Source: Comamonadaceae bacterium
GTDB lineage: Bacteria > Pseudomonadota > Gammaproteobacteria > Burkholderiales > Burkholderiaceae_C
Direction: 5' to 3'
Assembly (NCBI GenBank): GCA_021299875.1
Contig: JAJTEW010000009.1
Location: forward strand, 1-64,000
Length of the DNA stretch: 64,000 bases
How positions within the stretch are numbered: the first letter of the stretch is position 1; each line of letters begins with the position of its first letter. Shown in pieces: positions 40,217 to 48,963 of this stretch. Made by a program: the position numbers and the translations under genes. Under the pieces are notes generated by a model. The model saw only the letters and a program-made list of their open reading frames with translations, was not told the origin of the DNA and searched no databases.

Positions 40217-40924
40217 ATGCACAATTTAAAAATCATGCAAGAAATAGCCACCAACACCACCGTCTCAGAGCAAGCCTTTCAGGCTTTGCGGCTGGACGTT
40301 TTGTCTGGCCGCCATGTGCCAGAGAGCAAGCTCAAAGTCGACGCCCTGCAACATCAATATGGCTTTTCCAGCAGTCCGCTGCGTGAAGCCCTGAACCGAT
40401 TGGTGCAAGAGGGTTTGGTCAAAGCGGACGAACGCCGTGGCTTCAGGGTGGCCGCCATCTCGCCAGACGATCTGGCCGACATCACCAAAATGCGCCTTTT
40501 GCTTGACGTTGCTGCGCTGCACGAATCGATCCAACACGGCGACGACGCTTGGGAAGCGAACATTGTGGCGGCCTTTCACCGCCTCGAAAAAATCGAGTCC
40601 CGCCTGCCGCAAGGGCCAGTCGTCCTCGACGCCGAGTGGAGCCAACGCCACCGGGACTTTCACCTCTCACTGATCGCCGCTTGCCCCTCTGAGCGGCAAT
40701 TGGCTTGGAGCATGAGTCTGTTTGACCAAGCCGAGCGGTATCGGCACTTTGCAGCACGCAACCGAACCGTGCTCAAAAAGAAAGACGCCGAGCACCGCGC
40801 CCTGATGAAGGCCGTGGTGCGGCGAGATGCGGCCACCGCCGCCCAAATGCTCAGCGAACACATTGCCAGCACGCAAACCAATGTGCTGGCTGCTTTTGCC
40901 TTGATGCAAAAGAACCGCGTGTAA
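40217..40924 (+). CDS. GntR-family regulator with FCD domain
   Basis: About 235 residues: an N-terminal winged helix (AFQALRLDVLSGRHVPESKL, SSSPLREALNRLVQEGLV) and a C-terminal FCD helical domain (ADITKMRLLLDVAALHESI, HRDFHLSLIAAC). It probably controls the downstream VOC-FAH-oxidoreductase genes. The start may be the ATG at 40217 or at 40235; neither has a clear Shine-Dalgarno. An AT-rich stretch with ATGCAC and TCATGC half-elements overlaps the start region and could be an autoregulatory site. Confidence 0.9.
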   Translation: MHNLKIMQEIATNTTVSEQAFQALRLDVLSGRHVPESKLKVDALQHQYGFSSSPLREALNRLVQEGLVKADERRGFRVAAISPDDLADITKMRLLLDVAALHESIQHGDDAWEANIVAAFHRLEKIESRLPQGPVVLDAEWSQRHRDFHLSLIAACPSERQLAWSMSLFDQAERYRHFAARNRTVLKKKDAEHRALMKAVVRRDAATAAQMLSEHIASTQTNVLAAFALMQKNRV

Positions 40925-40954
40925 CTTCATCCACCCTTTGAACTCACAACCCCA

Positions 40955-41494
40955 ATGCTGCAAGTCACAAAACCCACCCCTTCTCACTTCGGCATCTATG
41001 TTTGGGATGTCGAGAAAATGGTGAACTTTTACACCTCGGTTTTTGGCATGGTGATCAATGACCGAGGGGTAGGCAAAACCTTCAAAGCCCCCTTGGTTTT
41101 TTTGAGTTCGACACCCGACCAGCACCATCAGCTGGTCATCGCGGGTGGACGTCCGCCAGAGGCCACCTTCAGCACGGTGATGCAACTGTCTTTTGCAGTG
41201 CCCTCCATCCAGACACTGCGCGATTTGCGTGACAAAGCCATGGCCTTAGGCGCAACCAAGATCATGCCCATGAACCACGGCAATGCTTTGTCTGTTTACT
41301 TTGCAGATCCCGAGGGCAACACGGTGGAAACCTACATCGACATGCCCTTCTACATTTCGCAACCGCATGGCGATCCGCTCGACTTGAACCTGGACGACGC
41401 CACCATCCTGCGCGAGACCGAAGCCATCTGCCGCAGCGACCCCAGCTTCATGCCCATTGACCAATGGCAAGCGCAATTTAATCAAAAAATCTGA
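40955..41494 (+). CDS. VOC-family protein, extradiol dioxygenase-like
   Basis: 179 residues in two beta-alpha-beta repeats: HFGIYVWDVEKMVNFYTSVF at the N-terminus, with a candidate metal His, and VYFADPEGNTVETYID near the end, with a candidate metal Glu. Family members include extradiol dioxygenases and glyoxalases. Placement between a GntR regulator and an FAH-family hydrolase suggests ring cleavage followed by C-C hydrolysis, but the substrate is unknown. Confidence 0.82.
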   Translation: MLQVTKPTPSHFGIYVWDVEKMVNFYTSVFGMVINDRGVGKTFKAPLVFLSSTPDQHHQLVIAGGRPPEATFSTVMQLSFAVPSIQTLRDLRDKAMALGATKIMPMNHGNALSVYFADPEGNTVETYIDMPFYISQPHGDPLDLNLDDATILRETEAICRSDPSFMPIDQWQAQFNQKI

Positions 41495-41518
41495 ATTCAT
41501 TTCACCCAAGGAACTTCC

Positions 41519-42385
41519 ATGAAATTACTCTCCTTCGTTCACCAAGGTCGCGAGACTTGGGGCGCCGTCACCGGCTCCGACACCGTGGTTGATTTGGGCC
41601 AAGCGATGCCGCAATTTGCCACATTGACAGACTACATTGCCTCGGGTGCTTACTTGCAGGCGAAACACGACGCGGCCCAGCAAAAAACGGCCATTGCCAT
41701 GGGCGACATCACCTTTTTGCCCGTCATCCCCAAACCGGAAAAAATCGTGTGTGCTGTGCGCAACTACATGGACCACCACAAAGAAGTGCTGGCAGCAGGC
41801 ATGCACCGCGAACTGTCCGAAGAGCCGCCGATTTTTCTGCGCGTTTGGCGCTCACAGGTCGCGCACGGTCAGCCCATCATTTGCCCCAAGGTCTCTGATT
41901 CACTCGACTGGGAAGGCGAGTTGGCCGTGATCATTGGCAAAGAAGGCCGCAACATTTCTGAAGCCGATGCGTTTGACCATGTGGCGGGCTACTCTTGCTA
42001 CAACGACGGCAGCATCCGCGAATGGCAGTTTCACGCCAAACAAATTGCTTCGGGCAAAAACTTCGAGTCCACCGGCGGCTTTGGCCCCTGGATGGTGACG
42101 GCTGACGAGATTGCACCCAACCAAGAACTGAAGCTGATCACACGCCTGAATGGCGAAGTGGTGCAGTCCAGCCACACGGGGCACATGATCTTTCCGATTG
42201 CCAAACTCATCAGCTATGCCTCGACCATCTTCACCCTGGTGCCCGGCGATGTGATCGCTACAGGCACACCCGCAGGCGTGGGCTGGAGCCGTAAGCCCGC
42301 CTGGTTCATGAAGCCCGGCGATGTGTGCGAGGTCGAGATCGAAGGCATCGGCACCTTGGTCAACCCGATTGCTGCACAAGCCTGA
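41519..42385 (+). CDS. Fumarylacetoacetate hydrolase-family protein
   Basis: 288 residues. The N-terminal lid (LLSFVHQGRETWGAVTG) and C-terminal catalytic domain (EKIVCAVRNYMDHHKE, DWEGELAVIIGKEGRNI, YSCYNDGSIREWQ, VIATGTPAGVGW) are standard; the acidic metal ligands are within DWEGELAV and its upstream Glu-containing PPIFLR region. Such enzymes cleave acylpyruvates or decarboxylate or hydrate dicarboxylic ring-cleavage products. It follows the VOC gene by 24 bases. Confidence 0.9.
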   Translation: MKLLSFVHQGRETWGAVTGSDTVVDLGQAMPQFATLTDYIASGAYLQAKHDAAQQKTAIAMGDITFLPVIPKPEKIVCAVRNYMDHHKEVLAAGMHRELSEEPPIFLRVWRSQVAHGQPIICPKVSDSLDWEGELAVIIGKEGRNISEADAFDHVAGYSCYNDGSIREWQFHAKQIASGKNFESTGGFGPWMVTADEIAPNQELKLITRLNGEVVQSSHTGHMIFPIAKLISYASTIFTLVPGDVIATGTPAGVGWSRKPAWFMKPGDVCEVEIEGIGTLVNPIAAQA

Positions 42386-42387
42386 AC

Positions 42388-43383
42388 ATGAAAGCGATCC
42401 AAGTCCATGTGACTGGCGGGCCAGAAAACCTGTTGGAGGTGGTGCTTCCAGAGCCGGTAGCCGGTCGTGGACAGGTTCGCGTCAAGGCCAGCACCATCGG
42501 GGTGGGCCGCCCTGATGTGCTGCTGCGCAAAGGCACCTACAAATGGATGCCGCCGTTGCCCGCGATACCCGGCGCCGAATTGGCCGGTGTGGTGGATGCG
42601 GTGGGCGAAGGGGTGACACAGTGGCAAACGGGTGACCGCGTTTTGGTCAGCGCCCGCGAGTTGACCCAAAGAGGCGGCTGTTACGCAGAAGCCATCGTGG
42701 TGCCCGAAGATGCACCCTACCGGTTGCCGGACACCATCTCGTTCGACGATGCGGTGAGTTTGCCCAATTTGCAGTTGGCCCTGGCACTTTTGCAGATCGC
42801 CGGGCCCATCGGATCCCAAGCACCCCATGTGTTGATCACCGGCGCTTCTGGCGGCGTGGCGGGCATGCTGTGCCAAGTGGCCAAACTCCAGGGCTGTGTC
42901 ACCATCGGCACCAGCAGAAGCCGTGACAAAGCTCAGTTTGCGTTGGCGCATGGTTTTGACCATGTCATTGGCACCGACCACGAGACCACCCATGAGCGCT
43001 TGGCGCACATCACAAAGGGGCAAGGCCTGAATGTGGTGTTTGACCACTTGGGCGGTCAAAGCCTGATCGATGGTCTCAAAAACCTGGCCCCCTTTGGCAC
43101 CCTGGTGTCCTACAACATCGTGCAAGGCCCGCCCACAGAAGACACCTTTCAGGTGATGCGCCAATTGCTCGAAAAAAGCCTGGCCATCCGGTGTTTTTCC
43201 ATGCACACCTTCGATGCAGACCGCGCCACAAGACGCGGACTGATGAGCGAGGCCACGGCGCTGTTGGCGCAGCAGCGCGTCCGCTTTACGCCCCCTCAGA
43301 TTTTCAAGCTCAGTGAGGTCCAAAAAACCCACGCTTTGCTTGACCAAGGACTTGTCAGTGGAAAGCTGGTCATGCACCCATGA
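42388..43383 (+). CDS. NADPH:quinone oxidoreductase-like MDR protein
   Basis: 331 residues, zinc-free medium-chain dehydrogenase/reductase. The N-terminal GroES-like domain contains LPAIPGAELAGVVDAVGEGV; the Rossmann domain has VLITGASGGVAGMLCQVAKL. It starts two bases after the FAH stop codon, so it is in the same operon. Reduction of a quinone or an enone intermediate is plausible. The longer upstream frame overlapping the FAH gene is rejected. Confidence 0.87.
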   Translation: MKAIQVHVTGGPENLLEVVLPEPVAGRGQVRVKASTIGVGRPDVLLRKGTYKWMPPLPAIPGAELAGVVDAVGEGVTQWQTGDRVLVSARELTQRGGCYAEAIVVPEDAPYRLPDTISFDDAVSLPNLQLALALLQIAGPIGSQAPHVLITGASGGVAGMLCQVAKLQGCVTIGTSRSRDKAQFALAHGFDHVIGTDHETTHERLAHITKGQGLNVVFDHLGGQSLIDGLKNLAPFGTLVSYNIVQGPPTEDTFQVMRQLLEKSLAIRCFSMHTFDADRATRRGLMSEATALLAQQRVRFTPPQIFKLSEVQKTHALLDQGLVSGKLVMHP

Positions 43384-43438
43384 CCCTCAGCTGAACCCGT
43401 GCATTTGACAGTGATACTTTTATAACCAGGAGACAACC

Positions 43439-44407
43439 ATGCTACGCCGACAACTTCTCGCCACTTTGACTGCCACCACCTTGGCCTTGCCCATGATCGC
43501 GTTGGCACAAGCCTATCCAGACCGCACCATCAAGGTCATGCAGGGCTTTGCCCCAGGTGGCAACGCCGACAACATCGCCCGAACTGTGGGCCTGGAAATG
43601 GGCAAGGGCTTGGGCCAAAACATCGTGGTCGAGGCTCAGGCAGGCGCAGGTGGCACCATCGCAGCCACCACCGTTGCCAAAGCACGACCCGATGGCTACA
43701 CCTTGCTGCTGGCCACAGGCGGGCATGCGGTGGCTGGCGCTTTGTACAACAACTTGGCTTACCGCACAGTGCAAGACTTTGAGATGGTCAGCACCATCAC
43801 TTACTTCCCGTTCTTGGTGGTCGTTCCGGCCAACAGCAAGTACCCCAGCCTGTCGGCCTTGTTGGCCGCCGCCAGAGCCAACCCGACAGAGGTGAGTTAT
43901 GGCACCGCGGGCATCGGCTCGACCCACCATCTGGCTGGTGAGTTGCTCGCCAGCATGTCGAAGACCCAGTTGCTGCATGTGCCCTTCCGGGGCGACTCGG
44001 CCTCACTCACCTCCCTGCTCGGCGGCGAAATCCCGATGATCATTGCCCCGCCCACGGCCGTGATGGCCAACATCAAATCTGGCAAGCTGCGCGCCATTGC
44101 CACCACCGGTCCTCAGCGCTGGCAGGGTCTGCCCGATGTGCCCACCGTGTCGGAGCAAGGCGTGGCGGGTTACGACGTGCAGTCATGGGCCGGCTTGATG
44201 GCGCCTGCAGGCACACCCAAGCCCGTCATTGATCGCCTGAACGCCGAGTTGCAAAAAGCTTTGGTGGTGCCCGCCGTTAAGACACGTCTGGAAGACATGG
44301 GTGGCGAAGTGCGCGGCAGCACCTCGGAGGAGATGCGCAACATGGTGGCTGGGCAAACCCAAAAATGGATTCAAGTGGTGAACGACGCCAAAATCCCAAA
44401 GAACTGA
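43439..44407 (+). CDS. Bug-family (TTT) substrate-binding protein
   Basis: 322 residues with an N-terminal signal peptide (LLATLTATTLALPMIALAQA) and the family YPDRTIKVMQGFAPGGNADN, VVEAQAGAGGTIAA, and PDGYTLLLATGGH motifs. Periplasmic binding of a carboxylate is expected. No TctA/TctB membrane genes are nearby, as is common for Bug proteins in Burkholderiales. AGGAGA precedes the ATG. Likely supplies the substrate of the adjacent catabolic genes. Confidence 0.93.
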   Translation: MLRRQLLATLTATTLALPMIALAQAYPDRTIKVMQGFAPGGNADNIARTVGLEMGKGLGQNIVVEAQAGAGGTIAATTVAKARPDGYTLLLATGGHAVAGALYNNLAYRTVQDFEMVSTITYFPFLVVVPANSKYPSLSALLAAARANPTEVSYGTAGIGSTHHLAGELLASMSKTQLLHVPFRGDSASLTSLLGGEIPMIIAPPTAVMANIKSGKLRAIATTGPQRWQGLPDVPTVSEQGVAGYDVQSWAGLMAPAGTPKPVIDRLNAELQKALVVPAVKTRLEDMGGEVRGSTSEEMRNMVAGQTQKWIQVVNDAKIPKN

Positions 44408-44500
44408 TCCGCCCGGCAGATCACGGGCGCCTGATTAAGGCTGGTAAGCTGGTGCATGCACAGTCGACGGCCCCGAGCCCGACTTTTTTGAAAGCTCAAG

Positions 44501-45079
44501 ATGTCATTGATTCAGATCCGTAAACGCAGCCTCACCATTGAAACGACCTACCACGAAGGCGGCCCCGTCACCGACCAGCCTTTGAAGTTGGCCGCCGCGT
44601 GTGCTGTCATTCAAAACCCCTACGCAGGCACCTATGCGCCTGACCTCTTGCCTTTCATGGCCGAGCTCAGGTCGCTGGGCACGGTGTTGGCACAAGAGTT
44701 GATCGACACACTGGGCAAAGACAACATCGAGGTTTACAGCAAAGCCGCCATCGTGGGCGTCAATGGTGAAATGGAACACGGCGCTGTCTGGCACGAAGCC
44801 GGGGGCTGGGCCATGCGCTCCGTGTTGGGCGAGCCCAAAGCCATCGTGCCTGCCAGCAAGGCGGTGGCCAGCGCGGGCTATCGCCTGATGGTGCCCGTGC
44901 ACTACATCCACGCTTGCTATGTGCGCAGCCACTTCAACAGCATGGAAGTGGGCATTCAGGATGCGCCGCGCCCCAACGAAATTTTGTTTGCGCTGGTCAT
45001 GGGCACGGGCGGTCGTGTGCATTCAAGACTGGGTGGACTGACCAAAGACCAGGTTTCTGTACACGATGGTCAACGCTGA
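44501..45079 (+). CDS. DUF1185 (amino acid synthesis family) protein
   Basis: 192 residues: IQIRKRSLTIETTYHEGG, AACAVIQNPYAGTYAPDLLP and KAAIVGVNGEMEHGAVW fit DUF1185. Biochemical function is not established in the family. Its last 14 bases overlap the start of the desaturase gene, so the two are translationally linked. It follows the Bug-protein gene by 93 bases, which hold a palindromic GTGCATGCAC but no gene. Confidence 0.83.
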   Translation: MSLIQIRKRSLTIETTYHEGGPVTDQPLKLAAACAVIQNPYAGTYAPDLLPFMAELRSLGTVLAQELIDTLGKDNIEVYSKAAIVGVNGEMEHGAVWHEAGGWAMRSVLGEPKAIVPASKAVASAGYRLMVPVHYIHACYVRSHFNSMEVGIQDAPRPNEILFALVMGTGGRVHSRLGGLTKDQVSVHDGQR

Positions 45080-46049
45080 TGCCCATCAGCCCATCCTGAC
45101 TCCCGAGCAAGACGCTTTTTTGCGCGAACGCTCGGACTGGATGGGCGCTTATTTGGTGCTGCATGCCTGGGGCATGATTGCGCTGGCCATGGCATTTTTT
45201 GTGGTCTGGCCCAACCCCTTGAGCTTCATCGTTGCCGTGGTCGTCATCGGCGGCAGGCAGCTGGGCTTGGCGATTTTGATGCACGATGCGGCGCACCGCG
45301 CCTTGTTCAAAAACACCCAGCTCAATGACACGTTGGGGGCGTTTTTGTGCGGCTGGCCGGTAGGTGCAAGCCTCACGCTGTACCGGCCCTATCACCTGAG
45401 CCACCACCGCCACACCCAACAAGCGGAAGATCCCGACTTGATTTTGTCGGCCCCCTTTCCCATCACCCGTCAAAGCTTTTGGCGCAAGATGCGGCGTGAC
45501 ATTTTGGGCATCACCGGTTACCAGCGGCGCATGGCATTCTTCCGCATGGAAATGGGCGATGACCCGAGCCCTTGGCAGCGCCTGAGGAAACTGATCGCCG
45601 CAGAAAAGTACTTCTTTACAACTAATCTGATCATCTTTGCGGTCACCGCCTTAGCCGGCGTGTGGTGGGCGTACTTCGCCTTGTGGCTTCTGCCCTTGCT
45701 GACTTGGTACCAAGTGATCAGCCGGGTGCGTAACATCGCCGAGCATGCAGTGGTGGGCGACAACCATGACCGCTTGCGCAACACGCGCACCACTTTGGCC
45801 CACTGGGGCACGCGCATGGTGCTGGCACCTTATTGGGTCAACTTCCACCTGGAGCATCATCTGTTTGTGTTCACCCCGTGCTGGAAGTTGCCTGCGGCCC
45901 ACCGCATGTTGATTGAGCAAGGCTTGGGGCCGCGCATGGAGCTGGCCACCGGTTATGTGCACGTGCTGCGCTTGGCCACCAGCCAAACCCATGACCATGG
46001 CGATAACGGTGGCGCGCAGACACAGCGCAAAGGCGCTACGCTGATCTGA
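45066..46049 (+). CDS. Membrane fatty acid desaturase-family protein
   Basis: 327 residues with several hydrophobic helices and three His boxes: HDAAHRALF, HLSHHRHTQ, and HLEHHLF, matching di-iron membrane desaturases/hydroxylases. The ATG lies 14 bases inside the DUF1185 gene. Because it is coupled to a catabolic cluster it may act on a small substrate (hydroxylase, ketolase or ring modification) rather than on lipids; this is inference. Confidence 0.88.
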   Translation: MVNADAHQPILTPEQDAFLRERSDWMGAYLVLHAWGMIALAMAFFVVWPNPLSFIVAVVVIGGRQLGLAILMHDAAHRALFKNTQLNDTLGAFLCGWPVGASLTLYRPYHLSHHRHTQQAEDPDLILSAPFPITRQSFWRKMRRDILGITGYQRRMAFFRMEMGDDPSPWQRLRKLIAAEKYFFTTNLIIFAVTALAGVWWAYFALWLLPLLTWYQVISRVRNIAEHAVVGDNHDRLRNTRTTLAHWGTRMVLAPYWVNFHLEHHLFVFTPCWKLPAAHRMLIEQGLGPRMELATGYVHVLRLATSQTHDHGDNGGAQTQRKGATLI

Positions 46050-46206
46050 AGCGTTGCCCGCATCGGCAGAGCGCCATGCCTGTCAGGCTCACGCAAGTTC
46101 AGTCGCTTATGGGACATGAACTGGGGATAACCATGTAACACCGTTGGTGGATGGGCACCAGAATGCGCCAAGACATTTTTCTTCTTTCGTCCTGGTGCAA
46201 GACGCA

Positions 46207-46983
46207 ATGGCTGATGAAATCATTCTCGAAACCCAAGGGCTCATCAAAGAGTTCAAAGGGTTTGTGGCTGTCAACGACGTGAACCTCAAGGTTCGTCGCG
46301 GAGAGATCCACGCACTGATCGGCCCCAACGGCGCCGGCAAGACAACGGTCTTCAATTTGCTGACCAAGTTCTTGATCCCCACCCGTGGGCAGATCCTGTT
46401 CAATGGCCGCGACATCACCGGCGAACGTTCTGCACAAATTGCCCGTCGCGGCATCGTGCGTTCATTTCAAATTTCTGCCACGTTCCCCAATCTCTCGGTG
46501 ATTGAAAACGTGCGCATTGCCTTGCAACGCGGGGCCGGCATGTCCATGCAGTTTTGGCGCTCTGAACGTGTCTTGGACAGCCTGAACGACCGCGCCATGC
46601 AACTGCTGGCCGAAGTCGACTTGCAAGACATGGCGCACCTGATGGCGGTCGAGCTGCCCTACGGCCGTAAACGCGCCCTGGAGATTGCCACCACCCTGGC
46701 CATGGAGCCCGAGCTCATGCTGCTGGACGAGCCCACCCAGGGCATGGGCCATGAAGACGTGGACCGCGTCACACAGCTGATCAAAAAAGTGGGGGCCAAC
46801 CGCACCATTTTGATGGTTGAGCACAACATGAACGTGGTCGCCAAGATCGCCGACACCATCAGCGTCTTGCAACGCGGCCAAGTGATTGCCGAAGGACCTT
46901 ACGCGGTGGTGTCTCAAAATCCTCAAGTGCTCGAGGCCTACATGGGCACGGCCGAAAACCAGTTGGAGGGGGCCCATGGCTGA
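46207..46983 (+). CDS. livG: Branched-chain amino acid-type ABC transporter ATPase (LivG)
   Basis: 258 residues. Walker A GPNGAGKTT, a Q-loop at SFQISATFPNLSV, an ABC signature-like segment PYGRKRALEIATTLA, Walker B LMLLDEPTQGM and a switch His in VEHNMNVV. ATG at 46207 is preferred. Overlaps livF by eight bases. First gene of a full livG-F-K-H-M set, with 157 non-coding bases upstream where its promoter should lie. Confidence 0.95.
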   Translation: MADEIILETQGLIKEFKGFVAVNDVNLKVRRGEIHALIGPNGAGKTTVFNLLTKFLIPTRGQILFNGRDITGERSAQIARRGIVRSFQISATFPNLSVIENVRIALQRGAGMSMQFWRSERVLDSLNDRAMQLLAEVDLQDMAHLMAVELPYGRKRALEIATTLAMEPELMLLDEPTQGMGHEDVDRVTQLIKKVGANRTILMVEHNMNVVAKIADTISVLQRGQVIAEGPYAVVSQNPQVLEAYMGTAENQLEGAHG

Positions 46984-47686
46984 GCCCAAAGAATTTCTGC
47001 GCATCAGCGACCTGCACGCCTGGTATGGCGAGTCGCACATCCTGCATGGCGTGAACTTGACCGTCAACGAAGGCGAAGTGGTGACCCTGCTGGGGCGCAA
47101 CGGCGCAGGGCGCACCACCACCATCAAATCGATCCTGGGTTTGGTGGGCAGACGAACCGGCCAGATCACCATCAACGGCACCGAGTCGGTCCACATGGCG
47201 CCGCACCAAATTGCCAAGCTGGGCATTGGTTATTGCCCTGAAGAGCGCGGCATTTTTGCATCCCTGACTTGTGAAGAAAACCTGATGCTGCCACCTGTGA
47301 TCGCCAGTGGCGGCATGGGTCTGGACGAAATCTACGACATGTTTCCCAACTTGTCCGAGCGCAAAAACAGTCCCGGCACTCGCCTGTCGGGTGGCGAGCA
47401 GCAGATGTTGGCCGTGGGCCGCATCTTGCGCACCGGCGCTCGCTTTTTGCTGCTGGACGAGATCTCGGAGGGCTTGGCCCCGGTCATTGTGCAGGCCCTG
47501 GCCCGCATGATCCGTTCACTCAAGGCCAAGGGCTACACCATCATCATGGTGGAGCAAAACTTCCGCTTTGCAGCACCGCTGGCCGACCGTTTTTATGTGA
47601 TGGAGCATGGGCAAATCGTTGAGGGCTTCACCTCGGCCGAGTTGTCCAACAAAATGAGCATGCTCAGCGAGTACCTCGGCGTCTGA
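46976..47686 (+). CDS. livF: Branched-chain amino acid-type ABC transporter ATPase (LivF)
   Basis: 236 residues. The Walker A region reads GRNGAGRTTT (residues 40-49): the usual Lys is Arg46. The signature LSGGEQQMLAVGR and Walker B FLLLDEISEGLAP are intact. I recall this Arg variant from other LivF-like proteins, so it need not mean loss of function. The start overlaps the livG end. Pairs with LivG on the cytoplasmic face of LivH/LivM. Confidence 0.94.
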   Translation: MAEPKEFLRISDLHAWYGESHILHGVNLTVNEGEVVTLLGRNGAGRTTTIKSILGLVGRRTGQITINGTESVHMAPHQIAKLGIGYCPEERGIFASLTCEENLMLPPVIASGGMGLDEIYDMFPNLSERKNSPGTRLSGGEQQMLAVGRILRTGARFLLLDEISEGLAPVIVQALARMIRSLKAKGYTIIMVEQNFRFAAPLADRFYVMEHGQIVEGFTSAELSNKMSMLSEYLGV

Positions 47687-47715
47687 TTTTTTACTTTTAA
47701 CCAGGAGATAACACC

Positions 47716-48930
47716 ATGAAACGCAAACTTCTCACCATCGCCGCAGCCGCGGCCTGCGCCTTTGGCGGTGCCGCCCAAGCCCAGATCTCTGACGGCACGG
47801 TCAAGATCGGCGTGTTGAACGACATGTCCGGCCTGTACTCCGACATCACCGGCCCTGGCTCGTTGCTGGCGGCCCGCATGGCGGTCGAAGACTATGTCAA
47901 GGCCACTGGCTCCAAACTCAAAATTGAAGTCATCGGTGCTGACCACCAAAACAAGCCCGATGTGGGCTCCAACATTGCCCGCCAGTGGTTTGACACCGAC
48001 AAGGTCGACATGATCGCCGACGTGCCCACGTCTTCGGTGGGCTTGGCTGTGGCAGCGATTGCCCGCGAAAAAGGCAAGTTGCATGTCAACTCTGGTTCGG
48101 CCACGTCCGACCTGTCTGGCAAGGCGTGCAACGCCAACACCATCCACTGGGCTTACGACACTTGGATGCTGGCCAACGGTACCGGCAAGGCGATTGTCAA
48201 AAGCGGCGGTGACACATGGTTCTTCTTGACCGCCGACTACGCTTTCGGTCACGCCCTGGAGCGTGACACCGAGGCCGTGGTGCTGAAAAACGGCGGCAAA
48301 GTGTTGGGCAAAGTGCGTACGCCTTTCCCGACACAAGACTTCTCCTCCTTCTTGCTGCAAGCGCAAGCCTCCAAAGCCAAGATCATTGGTTTGGCCAACG
48401 CCGGTGGCGACACCACCAACTCGATCAAGCAAGCAGCCGAGTTCGGCATCACACGTGGCGGTCAAAACCTCGCCGGTATGCTGGTGTTCTTGCCCGATAT
48501 CCATTCCTTGGGTTTGAACATCGCACAGGGCCTCATGCTGACCGAGACCTTCTACTGGGATCTGAACGACCAGACCCGTGCCTGGACCAAGCGTTTTGCA
48601 GGCGCTAACGGTGGCAAGCATCCTTCGATGGTGCAGGCCGGTGTTTACTCCAGCGTGATCCACTACCTGAAGGCAGTCGAGTCGGCCAAAACCGATGACG
48701 GCACCAAAGTGGCCGCCAAGATGAAAGAGTTGCCCACCGATGACGTGCTGTTTGGCAAGGGCAGCGTGCGTCCTGACGGTCGCAAAATTCATCCTGCCTA
48801 TTTGTTCCAGGTGAAAAAGCCATCCGAGTCCAAGGGCCCGTATGACTACTACAAACTGGTTGCCACGATCCCGGCCAACGAGGCTTTCCGCCCCTTGTCC
48901 GAGAGCGAATGCCCACTCGTTAAGAAGTAA
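47716..48930 (+). CDS. livK: Branched-chain amino acid-type ABC transporter binding protein
   Basis: 404 residues with a cleavable signal peptide (KLLTIAAAAACAFGGAAQAQ) and a type I periplasmic-binding fold: VKIGVLNDMSGLYSDITGPG, then VEVIGADHQNKPDVG-like and ADVPTSSVGLAVA segments. The ligand may be an amino acid, amide or aromatic acid; LivK-like proteins are diverse. AGGAGA precedes the ATG. It sits between livF and livH. Confidence 0.92.
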   Translation: MKRKLLTIAAAAACAFGGAAQAQISDGTVKIGVLNDMSGLYSDITGPGSLLAARMAVEDYVKATGSKLKIEVIGADHQNKPDVGSNIARQWFDTDKVDMIADVPTSSVGLAVAAIAREKGKLHVNSGSATSDLSGKACNANTIHWAYDTWMLANGTGKAIVKSGGDTWFFLTADYAFGHALERDTEAVVLKNGGKVLGKVRTPFPTQDFSSFLLQAQASKAKIIGLANAGGDTTNSIKQAAEFGITRGGQNLAGMLVFLPDIHSLGLNIAQGLMLTETFYWDLNDQTRAWTKRFAGANGGKHPSMVQAGVYSSVIHYLKAVESAKTDDGTKVAAKMKELPTDDVLFGKGSVRPDGRKIHPAYLFQVKKPSESKGPYDYYKLVATIPANEAFRPLSESECPLVKK

Positions 48931-48963
48931 TCCCACTGTTTTGAGTTAACCAAAGTCACCGTC

